NCBI RefSeq assembly: GCF_006120725.1 | Contig: NZ_SWMU01000002.1 | Coordinates: forward strand, 248,001 to 312,000 | DNA: 64,000 nucleotides | Reading direction: 5' to 3' | From: Mesohalobacter halotolerans | Lineage (GTDB): Bacteria; Bacteroidota; Bacteroidia; Flavobacteriales; Flavobacteriaceae | The notes under the pieces: model-generated | The model's database searches: none | Seen by the model: only the letters and a program-made list of their open reading frames with translations | Told to the model about the DNA's origin: nothing | Translations under genes and position numbers: made by a program | In this document: in pieces, positions 1 through 8,892 of the stretch | How the letters are laid out: the number at the start of each line of letters is the position of its first letter | How positions within the stretch are numbered: position 1 is the stretch's first letter

Positions 1-72
1 GCAAAAGATACCTCATTTGAAATGCTTTCGGGCCAAGACGATCTTAAATATGCCATAGAAAATTACAAGTAG
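1..72 (+). CDS. C-terminal end of an unidentified protein (cut by window edge)
   Basis: Only the last 23 codons are present, in frame from base 1 and ending in TAG at 70-72 (tail ...DDLKYAIENYK). The gene converges on panB, whose stop codon is only 3 nt away. That tight packing supports a real reading frame, but there is too little sequence to name a family. Confidence 0.5.
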   Translation, partial: AKDTSFEMLSGQDDLKYAIENYK

Positions 73-75
73 TAG

Positions 76-894
76 TTAATACTGCTCGTCTTGATTGGGA
101 AAATCACCAGTTTTAACATCGCTGTTGTAAGTCTCTATGGCATTGCTCATAATATCGTGTAAATCTGCATAACGTCTTAAAAATCTTGGACTAAAAGACT
201 TATCCATACCTAACATATCAGTAATAACCAGAACCTGTCCATCAACACCATTGCCAGCTCCAATACCAATTACGGGTATTGATATGCTCTTAGCGACTTC
301 CTTAGCTAGATGTGCGGGCACTTTTTCTAATACTAAAGCGAAACACCCAAGTTTTTCAAGCATCAAAGCATCTTTTTTAAGCTTTTCGGCTTCAGCTTCT
401 TCTTTGGCTCTTACGGTGTAAGTGCCAAATTTGTAAATAGATTGCGGCGTTAATCCCAAATGTCCCATCACAGGAATGCCTGCTTTTAAAATGCGTTTTA
501 TAGAATCTTTAACTTCGCTGCCTCCTTCAAGCTTTACAGCGTGGCCACCACTTTCTTTCATAATTCTTATAGCAGATCGCAAAGCTTCCTTAGCGTCACT
601 TTGGTAGCTCCCAAAAGGTAAATCTACCACGACCAGTGAGCGTTTTATAGCACGGACTACACTTGAGGCGTGATAAATCATCTGATCTAAAGTAATAGGC
701 AAAGTCGTTTCGTGACCGGCCATAACATTTGAGGCTGAGTCGCCAACTAGAATTACATCTGTGCCTGCACCGTCTACAATTTTTGCAGTTGTAAAATCAT
801 AGGCAGTTAACATACTGATTTTTTCACCCTGGCGCTTCATATCGACCAAGCTTTTTACTGTAACTCTTTTATACTCTTTTTTGGCAACAGACAT
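76..894 (-). CDS. panB: 3-methyl-2-oxobutanoate hydroxymethyltransferase
   Basis: Ketopantoate hydroxymethyltransferase. It adds a hydroxymethyl group from methylene-tetrahydrofolate to 2-oxoisovalerate, the first committed step of pantothenate and CoA synthesis, in the cytoplasm. At 272 aa it has the normal length. Family blocks are visible in order: LTAYD (about residues 29-33), VGDS with the metal-binding Asp (50-53), VKLEGG (about 119-124), GHLGLTPQS (about 144-152) and the C-terminal PVIGIGAG segment. The ATG at 892-894 is preceded by a predicted minus-strand promoter (923-930). No other pan gene is nearby. Identification is secure. Confidence 0.97.
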   Translation of the reverse strand: MSVAKKEYKRVTVKSLVDMKRQGEKISMLTAYDFTTAKIVDGAGTDVILVGDSASNVMAGHETTLPITLDQMIYHASSVVRAIKRSLVVVDLPFGSYQSDAKEALRSAIRIMKESGGHAVKLEGGSEVKDSIKRILKAGIPVMGHLGLTPQSIYKFGTYTVRAKEEAEAEKLKKDALMLEKLGCFALVLEKVPAHLAKEVAKSISIPVIGIGAGNGVDGQVLVITDMLGMDKSFSPRFLRRYADLHDIMSNAIETYNSDVKTGDFPNQDEQY

Positions 895-922
895 AATATT
901 AATTGTTTAAAAATTTTAAAAA

Positions 923-930
923 CAAATATA
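923..930 (-). promoter_or_regulatory. Predicted -7 promoter element for panB
   Basis: On the minus strand this reads TATATTTG, an exact match to the Bacteroidota -7 consensus TAnnTTTG. It lies 28 nt upstream of the panB start. No clear -33 TTTG partner was seen. Confidence 0.5.
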
Positions 931-976
931 AGGTTTTCGTAATGATGCTTAAGACGCGAAATTTATTTTTGTTAAT

Positions 977-1855
977 TTACTCTAATTCAATCGTCCAAGT
1001 TTCAGTTTTTATTTCATTGGGTTTTAAAATCTGAATCCCTTTTTTGTGATTAAAACTATCTGAAATGCCCGTCATAGGTTCAATGGCTAATCGGTTTTCG
1101 CCAGGTGGCGCATAGATTTGCAGGAAGTCAGATTTTGGATGACCTGTAATTCTGGCTTTATAATAATCTGTATAAAATTCAACGACCTTGTTTGATAATA
1201 CAAAACAATCATCAAGGGCTTTGTTTTTTAAAGCATAGGGGTTTGGTATTAAGGTTTTGGCTGTGCCTAAGGCAATCATTTGGTCATTAAAAATGACTTG
1301 TTTATGGCTCTCAAAACCTAGAAAATCAGTGTCAAAATTACTAATACAAAAATATGGATGCCATCCTAAGTTAAATAAAAATGGGGTTTTATCTATATTT
1401 TTTATGTCTATCTTTAGACTAAGTGAAGCTTCAGTTAGCCTGTAAATCAATTGGATTTTATATTGAAATGGAAACCCCAGAGGTGGATGTTGTTCGGTAT
1501 AAGATAATTTGACTTCAGCAAAATCAGGCTTTTCTTCAGTGTCTTCAATATCAAAAGTTTTGTCAAAAATCAATCCGTGTATGGCATTATTGCTGCCGGG
1601 TTCATTGCACTCTAATTGATAGTGTTCTCCTGCAAAATCATATTGTCCGTCTTTTATCCGATTTACAAATGGAAAGAGAATAGCACCGGCGTGGCTTTTG
1701 TCGTAAGTCTTGTTTTCTAAATCTTCTACAATGGGTTTATCTTTAAAAATTAAGGATTTAAGTCTGCCGCCTTGATGTGTTAAACCAATTTTGGCTTGTA
1801 TTTGATGGGCTTTTTTCAGCACAAGCTCATCATTAAAATGTTGAATCTTAAACAT
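977..1855 (-). CDS. Aldose 1-epimerase family protein
   Basis: Galactose-mutarotase-like protein of 292 aa, predicted to interconvert alpha and beta anomers of aldoses in the cytoplasm. Family landmarks are FPFVNRI (Arg66), NAIHGL (His93), GWHPYF (His166, expected general acid) and LAIEPMTG (Glu259, expected base). The catalytic His/Glu pair is therefore intact. No signal peptide is visible, unlike some secreted Bacteroidota homologues. It is a stand-alone gene, about 80 nt upstream of panB on the same strand, with its own -7 element. The sugar substrate cannot be told from the sequence; it may act on glucose-6-phosphate-type sugars as YeaD-like proteins do. Confidence 0.88.
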   Translation of the reverse strand: MFKIQHFNDELVLKKAHQIQAKIGLTHQGGRLKSLIFKDKPIVEDLENKTYDKSHAGAILFPFVNRIKDGQYDFAGEHYQLECNEPGSNNAIHGLIFDKTFDIEDTEEKPDFAEVKLSYTEQHPPLGFPFQYKIQLIYRLTEASLSLKIDIKNIDKTPFLFNLGWHPYFCISNFDTDFLGFESHKQVIFNDQMIALGTAKTLIPNPYALKNKALDDCFVLSNKVVEFYTDYYKARITGHPKSDFLQIYAPPGENRLAIEPMTGISDSFNHKKGIQILKPNEIKTETWTIELE

Positions 1856-1903
1856 AAATTAAGGATTTAAGCCAGTTGTGAAATCAAAAAAAATTACGAT
1901 TCT

Positions 1904-1911
1904 CAAAGTTA
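1904..1911 (-). promoter_or_regulatory. Predicted -7 promoter element for the aldose 1-epimerase gene
   Basis: Reads TAACTTTG on the minus strand (TAnnTTTG consensus), 48 nt upstream of the start codon at 1855. The surrounding 1860-2000 region is very AT-rich and otherwise empty. Confidence 0.4.
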
Positions 1912-2009
1912 TTACTTAATTACATTATCTATTATAATTAAATGATAAATGTTGTTTAATTAAAATAAAACTTTGTTTACGATTTTTACGTGCTAGATTT
2001 TAATAACAG

Positions 2010-3341
2010 TTACAATAATCCTCTCGCTTTAATCTCCAAATATTTATTAATCGTGTTGATGCTTAATGCTTTAGGTTTGGTCAAAATGGCTTGGATGCCA
2101 TTTTTTTCAAGTTCTTTAACCATCAAACGCTTGTTGTAAGCAAAATCTGTAGCAATGGTTTTTTGATAAATACTTTGTAAATCTTCAGATTCCTTATGAA
2201 TGAGTTCGTCTAGCTCTGTATTCTCAAAAAAGATAACCACTAAAACGTGTTTCCTCGCTATCGCTTTAAGATAGGGTAGTTGACGCTCTAGTGCCGAAAT
2301 ATGCTCAAAATTGGTAAACAAAAAAAGTAAACTGCGCTGAGTGACTTTGCGTTTGAGATGCGCGTAAAGCAAACCAAAATCACTGACTTTAAAGTCAGTT
2401 TTAATATTGTATAAAGCCTCAGACAAGACATTGATTTGAGATAATCTGGACTGGGCTTTTCTAAAATTGTCAATGCTATTGGAGTAGGTGAGCATTCCAA
2501 CTTTGTCGTTCTTCTTTAACGCAATATTTGAAAAGGCTAAAGCCGAATTAATGGCATAATCTAACAGACTGAGTTGTTCAAAAGGCATTTTCATCACACG
2601 ACCTTTGTCTATGATGTTGTAAATGGGTTGTGATTTCTCATCTTGAAACTGATTGACCATCAGTTGGTTGTGCTTGGCTGTGGACTTCCAGTTAATATCT
2701 CTAACATCATCGCCTTTGACGTATTCTTTGATTTGTTCAAACTCCATACTATGGCCAATATGTCTTATTTTTTTCATTCCAAACTCACGCCACTGTCTAT
2801 CTAAAGCCAAAAAGTCGTATTTTTTCATTTGAATAAACGACGGGTAAACTTTGACCATTTGTTCGTTTTGAAACTTATATCGTCTCTTGGTCAACTTAAG
2901 TGGAGAAGATACATAGCAATTTAGATTGCCAAAATAATATTCGCCGCGTTGAGTTGGTCGGAGTTGGTAATCGTAAGACTTTTGATGCTTGGCGTCAACT
3001 TTTAGTGTTTTTAAAAAATCTCGTTTTTGAAACTGCACAGGAATTTCATCTATAATTTGCAATTGAACTCTAAAGTTGTAGCCATTTTCAAAATTAAGCA
3101 ATACGACATTATCATCACTGTTTGAAAACTTATCCGGTAGTAATCGCTCTGCAAAAAAACCTTTGATGCGAAACAAGGCTGCGATATCAATAATGACCAA
3201 AACGACTAGGGCATAAAATAGCATAGCAGCAATAGTAAACAGCATGCTAAACCAATAAGATAAAAAGAACAGCATAGCTATACTGATCAAGGCTGTAAAA
3301 AACCGTCGTGTAAAATATAAAGGCTTGAGCAGTTTAAACAC
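2010..3341 (-). CDS. DUF58 domain-containing protein
   Basis: A 443-aa protein with two N-terminal membrane segments (about residues 10-65). A long soluble region follows, containing the DUF58 signature KGDDVRDINWKST (about 208-222), then a von Willebrand A-like C-terminal half. DUF58 proteins accompany MoxR ATPases and are thought to be their partners or substrates; the molecular job is unknown. The start codon ATG at 3339-3341 shares base 3341 with the MoxR stop, so the two are translationally coupled. It is the last gene of the minus-strand cluster that begins near 8151. Confidence 0.9.
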   Translation of the reverse strand: MFKLLKPLYFTRRFFTALISIAMLFFLSYWFSMLFTIAAMLFYALVVLVIIDIAALFRIKGFFAERLLPDKFSNSDDNVVLLNFENGYNFRVQLQIIDEIPVQFQKRDFLKTLKVDAKHQKSYDYQLRPTQRGEYYFGNLNCYVSSPLKLTKRRYKFQNEQMVKVYPSFIQMKKYDFLALDRQWREFGMKKIRHIGHSMEFEQIKEYVKGDDVRDINWKSTAKHNQLMVNQFQDEKSQPIYNIIDKGRVMKMPFEQLSLLDYAINSALAFSNIALKKNDKVGMLTYSNSIDNFRKAQSRLSQINVLSEALYNIKTDFKVSDFGLLYAHLKRKVTQRSLLFLFTNFEHISALERQLPYLKAIARKHVLVVIFFENTELDELIHKESEDLQSIYQKTIATDFAYNKRLMVKELEKNGIQAILTKPKALSINTINKYLEIKARGLL

Positions 3342-4390
3342 TATCTTGGAATTTCAATAGATTTTACAATCATATCTACGACATCTTCAGTAGTCATCCC
3401 TTCCATCTCACGTTCTGGAGAAAGCACAATTCTATGGTTCAAAACGGGTTTCAAACTGCGTTTGACATCATCCGGCGTTACAAAATCACGACCGTTTAAA
3501 ATCGCAAAAGCTTTAGCTGTCAACATAATTGCCACAGAGGCTCTTGGCGAAGCACCCAGTAATAAATGTGGATGTTGGCGTGTGTTATGGACAATTTCAG
3601 CAATATAAGACATGATTTTAGGCTCAATATTAATCTTGTGAATATCAGCTTTGAATTGGCTAATACTGTCTTTGTTAATGATAGTGTCAATTTGATTGAG
3701 AAAATTTTGAGCTTTACTTTGATGATGCTTATCTATAATGTTAACTTCTTCTTCAAGATTGGGATAACTGAGTTTAATTTTAAAGATAAACCGATCGAGT
3801 TGAGCCTCGGGTAGGGCATAAGTGCCTTCTTGTTCAATTGGATTTTGGGTAGCTAACACCATAAACGGTGCTTCCATATCGTATTGATGCCCATCGATGG
3901 TCACTTGTTTTTCTTCCATCACTTCAAATAAAGCCGATTGGGTTTTGGCTGGTGCACGGTTGATTTCATCAATTAAAACCATATTAGAAAAAATGGGTCC
4001 GGTTTTAAATTCAAATTCGGCTTTTTCGGCATTAAAGACTGAAGTGCCGAGCACATCGCTTGGCATTAAATCTGGTGTGAACTGAATGCGACTAAAATCG
4101 GCATTGATGCTTTTGGCAAAAAGTTTAGCCGTTAAGGTTTTAGCAATGCCCGGCACGCCTTCTATTAAAACGTGGCCATCTGTCAAAAGACTGACGAGTA
4201 GCAATTCTATAAAATCTTCTTGACCTACAATGACTTTTGAAAGCTGAGCCTTTAAATCTTCAGCCATTTGTTGATAGGTATTTAAAGCTGAACTAGACGT
4301 TTCTTGAGATGTTGAGGCTTCTGATGATTTAAGCTCTGATTTTGAATTGTCTTCAGGATGTTCAGTTGGATTTGTATTTTGATTGTCCAT
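3341..4390 (-). CDS. MoxR family AAA+ ATPase
   Basis: A 349-aa AAA+ ATPase of the MoxR subfamily. Walker A is GVPGIAKT (residues 78-85) and Walker B with the MoxR extension is LIDEINRAP (about 139-147). The sensor region ATQNPIEQEGTYALPEAQLDRF follows. The first ~36 residues are an Asn/Ser/Glu-rich, probably disordered extension before the conserved core; an internal ATG at residue 42 could be the native start. MoxR ATPases act as chaperone-like remodelers of vWA or DUF58 partners. The partner is encoded immediately downstream with overlapping codons. Confidence 0.94.
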   Translation of the reverse strand: MDNQNTNPTEHPEDNSKSELKSSEASTSQETSSSALNTYQQMAEDLKAQLSKVIVGQEDFIELLLVSLLTDGHVLIEGVPGIAKTLTAKLFAKSINADFSRIQFTPDLMPSDVLGTSVFNAEKAEFEFKTGPIFSNMVLIDEINRAPAKTQSALFEVMEEKQVTIDGHQYDMEAPFMVLATQNPIEQEGTYALPEAQLDRFIFKIKLSYPNLEEEVNIIDKHHQSKAQNFLNQIDTIINKDSISQFKADIHKINIEPKIMSYIAEIVHNTRQHPHLLLGASPRASVAIMLTAKAFAILNGRDFVTPDDVKRSLKPVLNHRIVLSPEREMEGMTTEDVVDMIVKSIEIPR

Positions 4391-4394
4391 AGAC

Positions 4395-5588
4395 TTAGTT
4401 TTTAAGATTTGAGAGTTGTTTTTCTAATTTAAGCAATTGTTCTTTAGATATAGATTTCTGACTTTCTATGTTTTTGATATATTTTAATAAAGATTTGATT
4501 TCTTGTGGTGCTTTACCAGATTTTGAAGCCAGTTGAGCTACAAAATCATCGTCTAAATGTGTAGTTGAAATATTGTATTGAGACCTGACAAAATCATAGA
4601 AATGCTCAATTTGTTTGGTCGCAATGCTCTTGTGGTCTTTTTTACGGTAATACATCTCAGCGATAGTTTTGGTAAACGCATAAGTTTTGTTTTCGTATGG
4701 CTGAAGGACTTTGATGGGTTTTTGCTTGCGTTTGCCTTCAAAAACGATGTAAATGACCGCTAAAAGCAAAAGCAAATAATACGCCCATCTCAAATGTTTA
4801 TCAGCAACGAGATATTGCAGTAAATGGGGTTTTTGAAGAACACGTTGGGCTTTGTAGTATTCATCGACCAAAATGGATTGATCGTAATTTAAACCTGATA
4901 ACACCTGTTCGGTATAAATGGCATTTTTGTCATTGACCAAAAAATAATTGGTAAATGCCTTTGGGAAAAGATGCAGGTAGAGTTCACCACGCCCCAAATC
5001 TGCTTTGATGAAATTTGGTAAGTATTTGGTAGTCGTGCTGTCGTCATTAACGACTTTAGAGTAACCTAAAACTTGATGCTTTAAAGTGTCAGTGTTGGTG
5101 AAATAGTGAATGTTTAAGTTTTTTTTAAAATCAAAAACTTCACCTTGATTTGTAGTGTCTAAAGTCACACTAGGTTGATAAGTAAACTGCTTGTCAAACA
5201 CAAATTTTTCCTTTTTTAAATTTAAAGTATCTAAAATAGTTTTAGGCAAATATTCGGCAGACATCATTACAGTATTGCCGTTGTCTATCCAGCATAATAA
5301 TTCTTGGGTGTCGTATTTGCCTAAGCCTAAACTGCCATTAAAAAAGAGGTAATTACCTGTTTTATAGGTTTCTGTTAAGGTTTCGTATGTAGACTGTTGA
5401 GTTTCTTGGGTTTGTTCAAGATGTTTTGTGAAAATTTGATGAAATACTTCAGCACCAAAGGGTTTAGAATGTGTTTTCCAATAGCTATCTGTCCAGTCTA
5501 AAGGCGCTTGAGAAGTTGATTCTAAAAAGACGTAGGAACCAAAAAACACCAAAACTATAAGCAGTATGTAATATTTAGACTTGAGCAT
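4395..5588 (-). CDS. DUF4350 domain-containing membrane protein
   Basis: A 397-aa protein. An N-terminal hydrophobic segment (residues 5-22) precedes an extracytoplasmic DUF4350 region (about 40-240). A second membrane helix follows (about 267-285, ending FEGKRKQ), then a cytoplasmic tail of about 110 residues with helical, charged character. The family has no known activity; it is a standard member of MoxR/DUF58 clusters in Bacteroidota. Its start lies inside the 3' end of the DUF4129 gene (14-nt overlap), and its stop is 4 nt before the MoxR start. Confidence 0.85.
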   Translation of the reverse strand: MLKSKYYILLIVLVFFGSYVFLESTSQAPLDWTDSYWKTHSKPFGAEVFHQIFTKHLEQTQETQQSTYETLTETYKTGNYLFFNGSLGLGKYDTQELLCWIDNGNTVMMSAEYLPKTILDTLNLKKEKFVFDKQFTYQPSVTLDTTNQGEVFDFKKNLNIHYFTNTDTLKHQVLGYSKVVNDDSTTTKYLPNFIKADLGRGELYLHLFPKAFTNYFLVNDKNAIYTEQVLSGLNYDQSILVDEYYKAQRVLQKPHLLQYLVADKHLRWAYYLLLLLAVIYIVFEGKRKQKPIKVLQPYENKTYAFTKTIAEMYYRKKDHKSIATKQIEHFYDFVRSQYNISTTHLDDDFVAQLASKSGKAPQEIKSLLKYIKNIESQKSISKEQLLKLEKQLSNLKN

Positions 5589-6294
5589 ATTGTTTTTGGT
5601 CTAAGGTGTTGTGAAATGTTTCGTATTGCTGGTTCAGGTTTTGAAAGTAAGTCTCATCAAATTGCATTTGCCCATACCAAGTTTGCTCATAGGCAATAGT
5701 GAGTTGTTTAAAAATCTTTGAAAGTTCCTTAAACTCAATTTCTTTTAAATACTCAAAATTAGTTTTATCGTTAGCGTATTTGATGATGCCTTTTAAATCT
5801 AAGCGTTTGATGCAATTAAGGTACAAATACCGAATGGCTAAACGGTATTGTTCATTTTCAATAGCATCATCAGCCATTTTCTCAAGGTTTTGCGTCATCA
5901 ACAATTCTTCTTCTTCAGTCAAAGTGACTTTTGAAGTTTGATGCTGACGCATAATCTGATTTCCCGGATTAGTACGGACAATAAACCATACGATAAAAAT
6001 CAATGCTGCACCAAGGACTAAATAGGGCAAAACTTTAAAGATAAAAAACCAAAAACTGGAGTCGAGATTATCGCCAAACAAATCTCGCCATTGCGTGTTT
6101 AACCAATCCTTAAATTCAGTCCACCAATTGCTTTGAAAGGTTTCAGTAGTGTAATTGTAGTCATCATTTGTTTTGAGTTCGCTGAGTTTTTCTTTGTCAA
6201 AAATATTTTTGTCTTGATAAACCGCAGTGCTGTACAAATTAAAACTGTAATTGAAACACAATACCGTTAATAAAAGCAAGATGGTTTTGCGCAT
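5575..6294 (-). CDS. DUF4129 domain-containing membrane protein
   Basis: A 239-aa protein. An N-terminal signal sequence (residues 1-20) is followed by an extracytoplasmic stretch and a single membrane helix at about 91-107. The cytoplasmic DUF4129 domain at the C-terminus has the typical RLAIRYLYL and TWYGQ segments. DUF4129 is often fused to transglutaminase-like domains in other bacteria; here it stands alone and no transglutaminase gene is present. The 3' end overlaps the DUF4350 gene by 14 nt and the 5' end is 5 nt from the preceding gene, so it sits within one transcription unit. Confidence 0.85.
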   Translation of the reverse strand: MRKTILLLLTVLCFNYSFNLYSTAVYQDKNIFDKEKLSELKTNDDYNYTTETFQSNWWTEFKDWLNTQWRDLFGDNLDSSFWFFIFKVLPYLVLGAALIFIVWFIVRTNPGNQIMRQHQTSKVTLTEEEELLMTQNLEKMADDAIENEQYRLAIRYLYLNCIKRLDLKGIIKYANDKTNFEYLKEIEFKELSKIFKQLTIAYEQTWYGQMQFDETYFQNLNQQYETFHNTLDQKQYAQV

Positions 6295-6299
6295 AAGTT

Positions 6300-7196
6300 T
6301 TAGTTTCCGATTTGGTCAATTTGTTCGTAAGTGCCTGTAAAGTCTTGTTTTTCAGATAGATTAAAATACACTAAAACAATCATAATGACCGTGAAAATGC
6401 TTAAGAATAGCTGTCCAAGGCTACCAATAGCGGTAAACAATAAATAGACCCAATTTTGATATAGTCCAGTCACCGCATTGGGGTCAGAAGCTTGTTCAAT
6501 CGCCGTAAAACCTTCTACCATACTAAAAACAAAAGCAGGTAACTGAAATATAAACCCGAGAATGGCTATTAAAATCCCAAATACAAAAAACGTTGCAAAG
6601 GTGATCCACCAGTTGTTTTTAATTAAGGTAAAACATTTGGTAAATGCCTCTGAAATCGATTCGTTTTCCATAATTAAAAGGGCAATCCCCGGAGCGAGTA
6701 CGACTGTCAAATAAATACCTGGTATAAAGCAAAGCATAAACCCGACAATTCCAACAATGGTCGTTAGAGCAAGGTAGCCGAGCAATCTCCAAAAATCTTT
6801 TTTCAGTCCTTGTGATATGTCTTTTTCTAAAATTTCCCCATTATTTTTAATATAAGATTTGATGATGTGTAAAATTGTGCCATACAGCACAATATTGGTG
6901 GCAATGGAAACCACAAATAAAAGAATGATAATCCAAGAATCTCCTAAAATGGCTGAGATGGCTGAATCTGGGTCTGTAAAAGTAGTGATGTCACTAAAAA
7001 CATCGCCCATTTTGTATTGATAATAGGTTGTCACAAAAATGCTCAGCAATATAAATGGCCCGACAAATTTTAAAAATAGATTTAAAATGCTCTTGTAATT
7101 TTGTGTAAAGAAACTAAAGGTATCACTAATAATTTCTCCAAACTCGCGTTCTTTTCTAAAGGCAAATTGTGGTTGATTTGAACTAAGGTTTTCCAT
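6300..7196 (-). CDS. Multi-pass membrane protein, glycerophosphodiesterase-membrane-domain-like
   Basis: A 298-aa protein with about six hydrophobic segments and a short cytoplasmic N-terminus beginning FRKEREFGEIISDTFSFF. This pattern (soluble leader with an FGEIxxDTF-like motif, then paired helices) resembles the membrane domain found in glycerophosphoryl diester phosphodiesterases and DUF975/YciC-like proteins. No catalytic domain is present. It sits between the SpoIIM-like and DUF4129 genes, and its start overlaps the SpoIIM-like stop by 14 nt. Function unknown; a scaffold or lipid-interacting role is a guess from context. Confidence 0.7.
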   Translation of the reverse strand: MENLSSNQPQFAFRKEREFGEIISDTFSFFTQNYKSILNLFLKFVGPFILLSIFVTTYYQYKMGDVFSDITTFTDPDSAISAILGDSWIIILLFVVSIATNIVLYGTILHIIKSYIKNNGEILEKDISQGLKKDFWRLLGYLALTTIVGIVGFMLCFIPGIYLTVVLAPGIALLIMENESISEAFTKCFTLIKNNWWITFATFFVFGILIAILGFIFQLPAFVFSMVEGFTAIEQASDPNAVTGLYQNWVYLLFTAIGSLGQLFLSIFTVIMIVLVYFNLSEKQDFTGTYEQIDQIGN

Positions 7197-8151
7197 TGTG
7201 TTGGTTTTTGTGAAGTTTAATGGGTAAAAATACGTAATAAAATAAAATTAATGCCATTGAGCCACCAATGATAAATATAGCCAGAGCATCAGGCATTTCG
7301 GTATGTCGGGTGACAAAACCTTCTAAAAATCCTGCGATGATAAAAAATGGCACGGTACTTAAAACAATTTTGAGACCGGCTTTTGCACTTCGGGCGAGAG
7401 ATTCTAATCGGGTATAGGTTTTAGGAAACATAATGCCATTGCCAGCTACTAAACCTGCACAAATACAGACAATAATCACTGAAATTTCAATCGTTCCGTG
7501 AATCCAAATGGTTCTAGCAGATTCCCACAACAAGCCTTTATCAGCAAAAAAATACTGAAATGAACCTAACATGACTGCATTTTGCATGCCTATAAATAAA
7601 GCGCCAATACCAAGTAAAAATCCAAAAATATAGGATAAAAACCCAACCCTGACATTGTTAATGGTAATTCCAATAAACATATCGGTTTCATTGGCTTTTT
7701 TATACACGGCCATCGGGTCGTTATTGTTGATGTTTTCTAAAGTCATATTGACATAATTATCCCCTAAAATTAACCGGACAAAATCTTGGTCTGTGGCTGC
7801 AGAATATGCACCTACTAATGAAAAGAACAAAAAGACTAAAAAAGCCAGTAAAAGTTGATAACGATACTGATAAAACATCAACGGAAACTCTTTGGTATAA
7901 AACTTTACAATTTTATTACCCGATGTTTTTTGGGTTTTGTATATTTTTTGATGCGCTTTAACCGAAATTTGATTCAAGTATTTAGTCGTATTACTGTTTG
8001 GGTAAAATGTTTGGGCATAGCTCAAATCATCGGTAATTTCGATGTATAAATTTGAAAGGTCGTCGGGAGAATATTGAGCATTATCTCTCAAATAGCTTTC
8101 AAATTTGAACCATTTGTTTTTATTTTGCTTTACAAAAGCAGCCTCGCGCAT
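7183..8151 (-). CDS. Stage II sporulation protein M-like membrane protein
   Basis: A SpoIIM (DUF95) family integral membrane protein with several helices in the C-terminal two thirds. A soluble N-terminal helical region starts MREAAFVKQNKNKWFKFE, the family's usual opening. I place the start at 8151 rather than the upstream in-frame ATG at 8181. Homologues begin at this MRE, and a predicted -7 element (8170-8177) would put transcription start downstream of 8181. Non-sporulating Bacteroidota carry SpoIIM homologues next to RDD and MoxR genes; here it is the first gene of that unit and is divergent from RDD. Confidence 0.85.
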   Translation of the reverse strand: MREAAFVKQNKNKWFKFESYLRDNAQYSPDDLSNLYIEITDDLSYAQTFYPNSNTTKYLNQISVKAHQKIYKTQKTSGNKIVKFYTKEFPLMFYQYRYQLLLAFLVFLFFSLVGAYSAATDQDFVRLILGDNYVNMTLENINNNDPMAVYKKANETDMFIGITINNVRVGFLSYIFGFLLGIGALFIGMQNAVMLGSFQYFFADKGLLWESARTIWIHGTIEISVIIVCICAGLVAGNGIMFPKTYTRLESLARSAKAGLKIVLSTVPFFIIAGFLEGFVTRHTEMPDALAIFIIGGSMALILFYYVFLPIKLHKNQHNGKP

Positions 8152-8169
8152 GGTTTTTAAAATAAACTT

Positions 8170-8177
8170 CAAATCTA
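8170..8177 (-). promoter_or_regulatory. Predicted -7 promoter element for the SpoIIM-MoxR-DUF58 cluster
   Basis: Reads TAGATTTG on the minus strand (TAnnTTTG). Transcription would start at about 8164, giving a short leader before the ATG at 8149-8151. It lies within 20 nt of the divergent RDD start codon at 8188, so the two 5' regions are compressed into a few tens of bases. Confidence 0.45.
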
Positions 8178-8187
8178 ACAAATTTTA

Positions 8188-8892
8188 ATGGATAATTTTC
8201 AAATTCAAACGGCTCAAAATGTCACGATTGATCAAAATTTAGCAAACTACTTTGAGCGAGCAGCGGCGTTTCTTATAGATATTCTCATTTTATTAGCTTA
8301 TTTATTTTTAGTTAGTTTTATTTTTCCACTATTAGGCGGCTCTAGCTTTGCTGTTGGTATGGTAATTTCTCTGCCTTTATTGCTTTATCATTTGGTCATG
8401 GAATTGGCGATGAATGGTCAAAGTGTAGGTAAAGCCGCCTTGAAAATTAGAGTGGTTTGTCTTGATGGTTCAAAACCTAAAATAGGCCACTATTTGATCC
8501 GATGGTGTTTGCGCTTGATTGACATCAGCATAACAATGGGTTCAGTGGCTAGTTTGTTTATTTTATTTGGCGGTAAAGGTCAGCGTTTAGGAGATTTGGC
8601 TGCCAAAACTACAGTGATTTCAGAACGTAACCGTGTCGATTTTACGCAGACTATCATCATGGATGTGCCGGAGAATTATCAACCTAAATATCCACAAGTG
8701 ACCATTTTTAATGATGAAGATATGCGGCAAACCAAAGCCATTTACATGAAAGCTAAACATCAACGGGAATATCATTTAATCAACAAGTTGCAACAACAAC
8801 TTGCAAGTAAGATGGATGTTGATTCTTCAGGACAATCTATCAAATTTGTTGAAACTGTTTTAATGGATTATAATTACTATACTCAGCGATAA
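8188..8892 (+). CDS. RDD family membrane protein
   Basis: A 234-aa protein. The RDD core (about residues 18-150) has the Arg in YFERAAAFLIDI, the Asp in the first helix, the GQSVGKAALKIRVV block and the GQRLGDLAAKT block, with three to four membrane segments. A hydrophilic C-terminal tail of about 80 residues follows (PENYQPKYPQVTIF onward). RDD proteins are small transporters or membrane adaptors of unclear function that co-occur with SpoIIM and MoxR clusters. The stop codon (TAA, 8890-8892) shares its last base with the ATG of the next gene, so the pair is translationally coupled. Confidence 0.9.
   Translation: MDNFQIQTAQNVTIDQNLANYFERAAAFLIDILILLAYLFLVSFIFPLLGGSSFAVGMVISLPLLLYHLVMELAMNGQSVGKAALKIRVVCLDGSKPKIGHYLIRWCLRLIDISITMGSVASLFILFGGKGQRLGDLAAKTTVISERNRVDFTQTIIMDVPENYQPKYPQVTIFNDEDMRQTKAIYMKAKHQREYHLINKLQQQLASKMDVDSSGQSIKFVETVLMDYNYYTQR

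Noticed and set aside
8152-8181. Longer N-terminus (10 extra residues) for the SpoIIM-like protein
   Set aside because: Family members begin at MREAAF, and the predicted -7 element at 8170-8177 lies within the extra codons.
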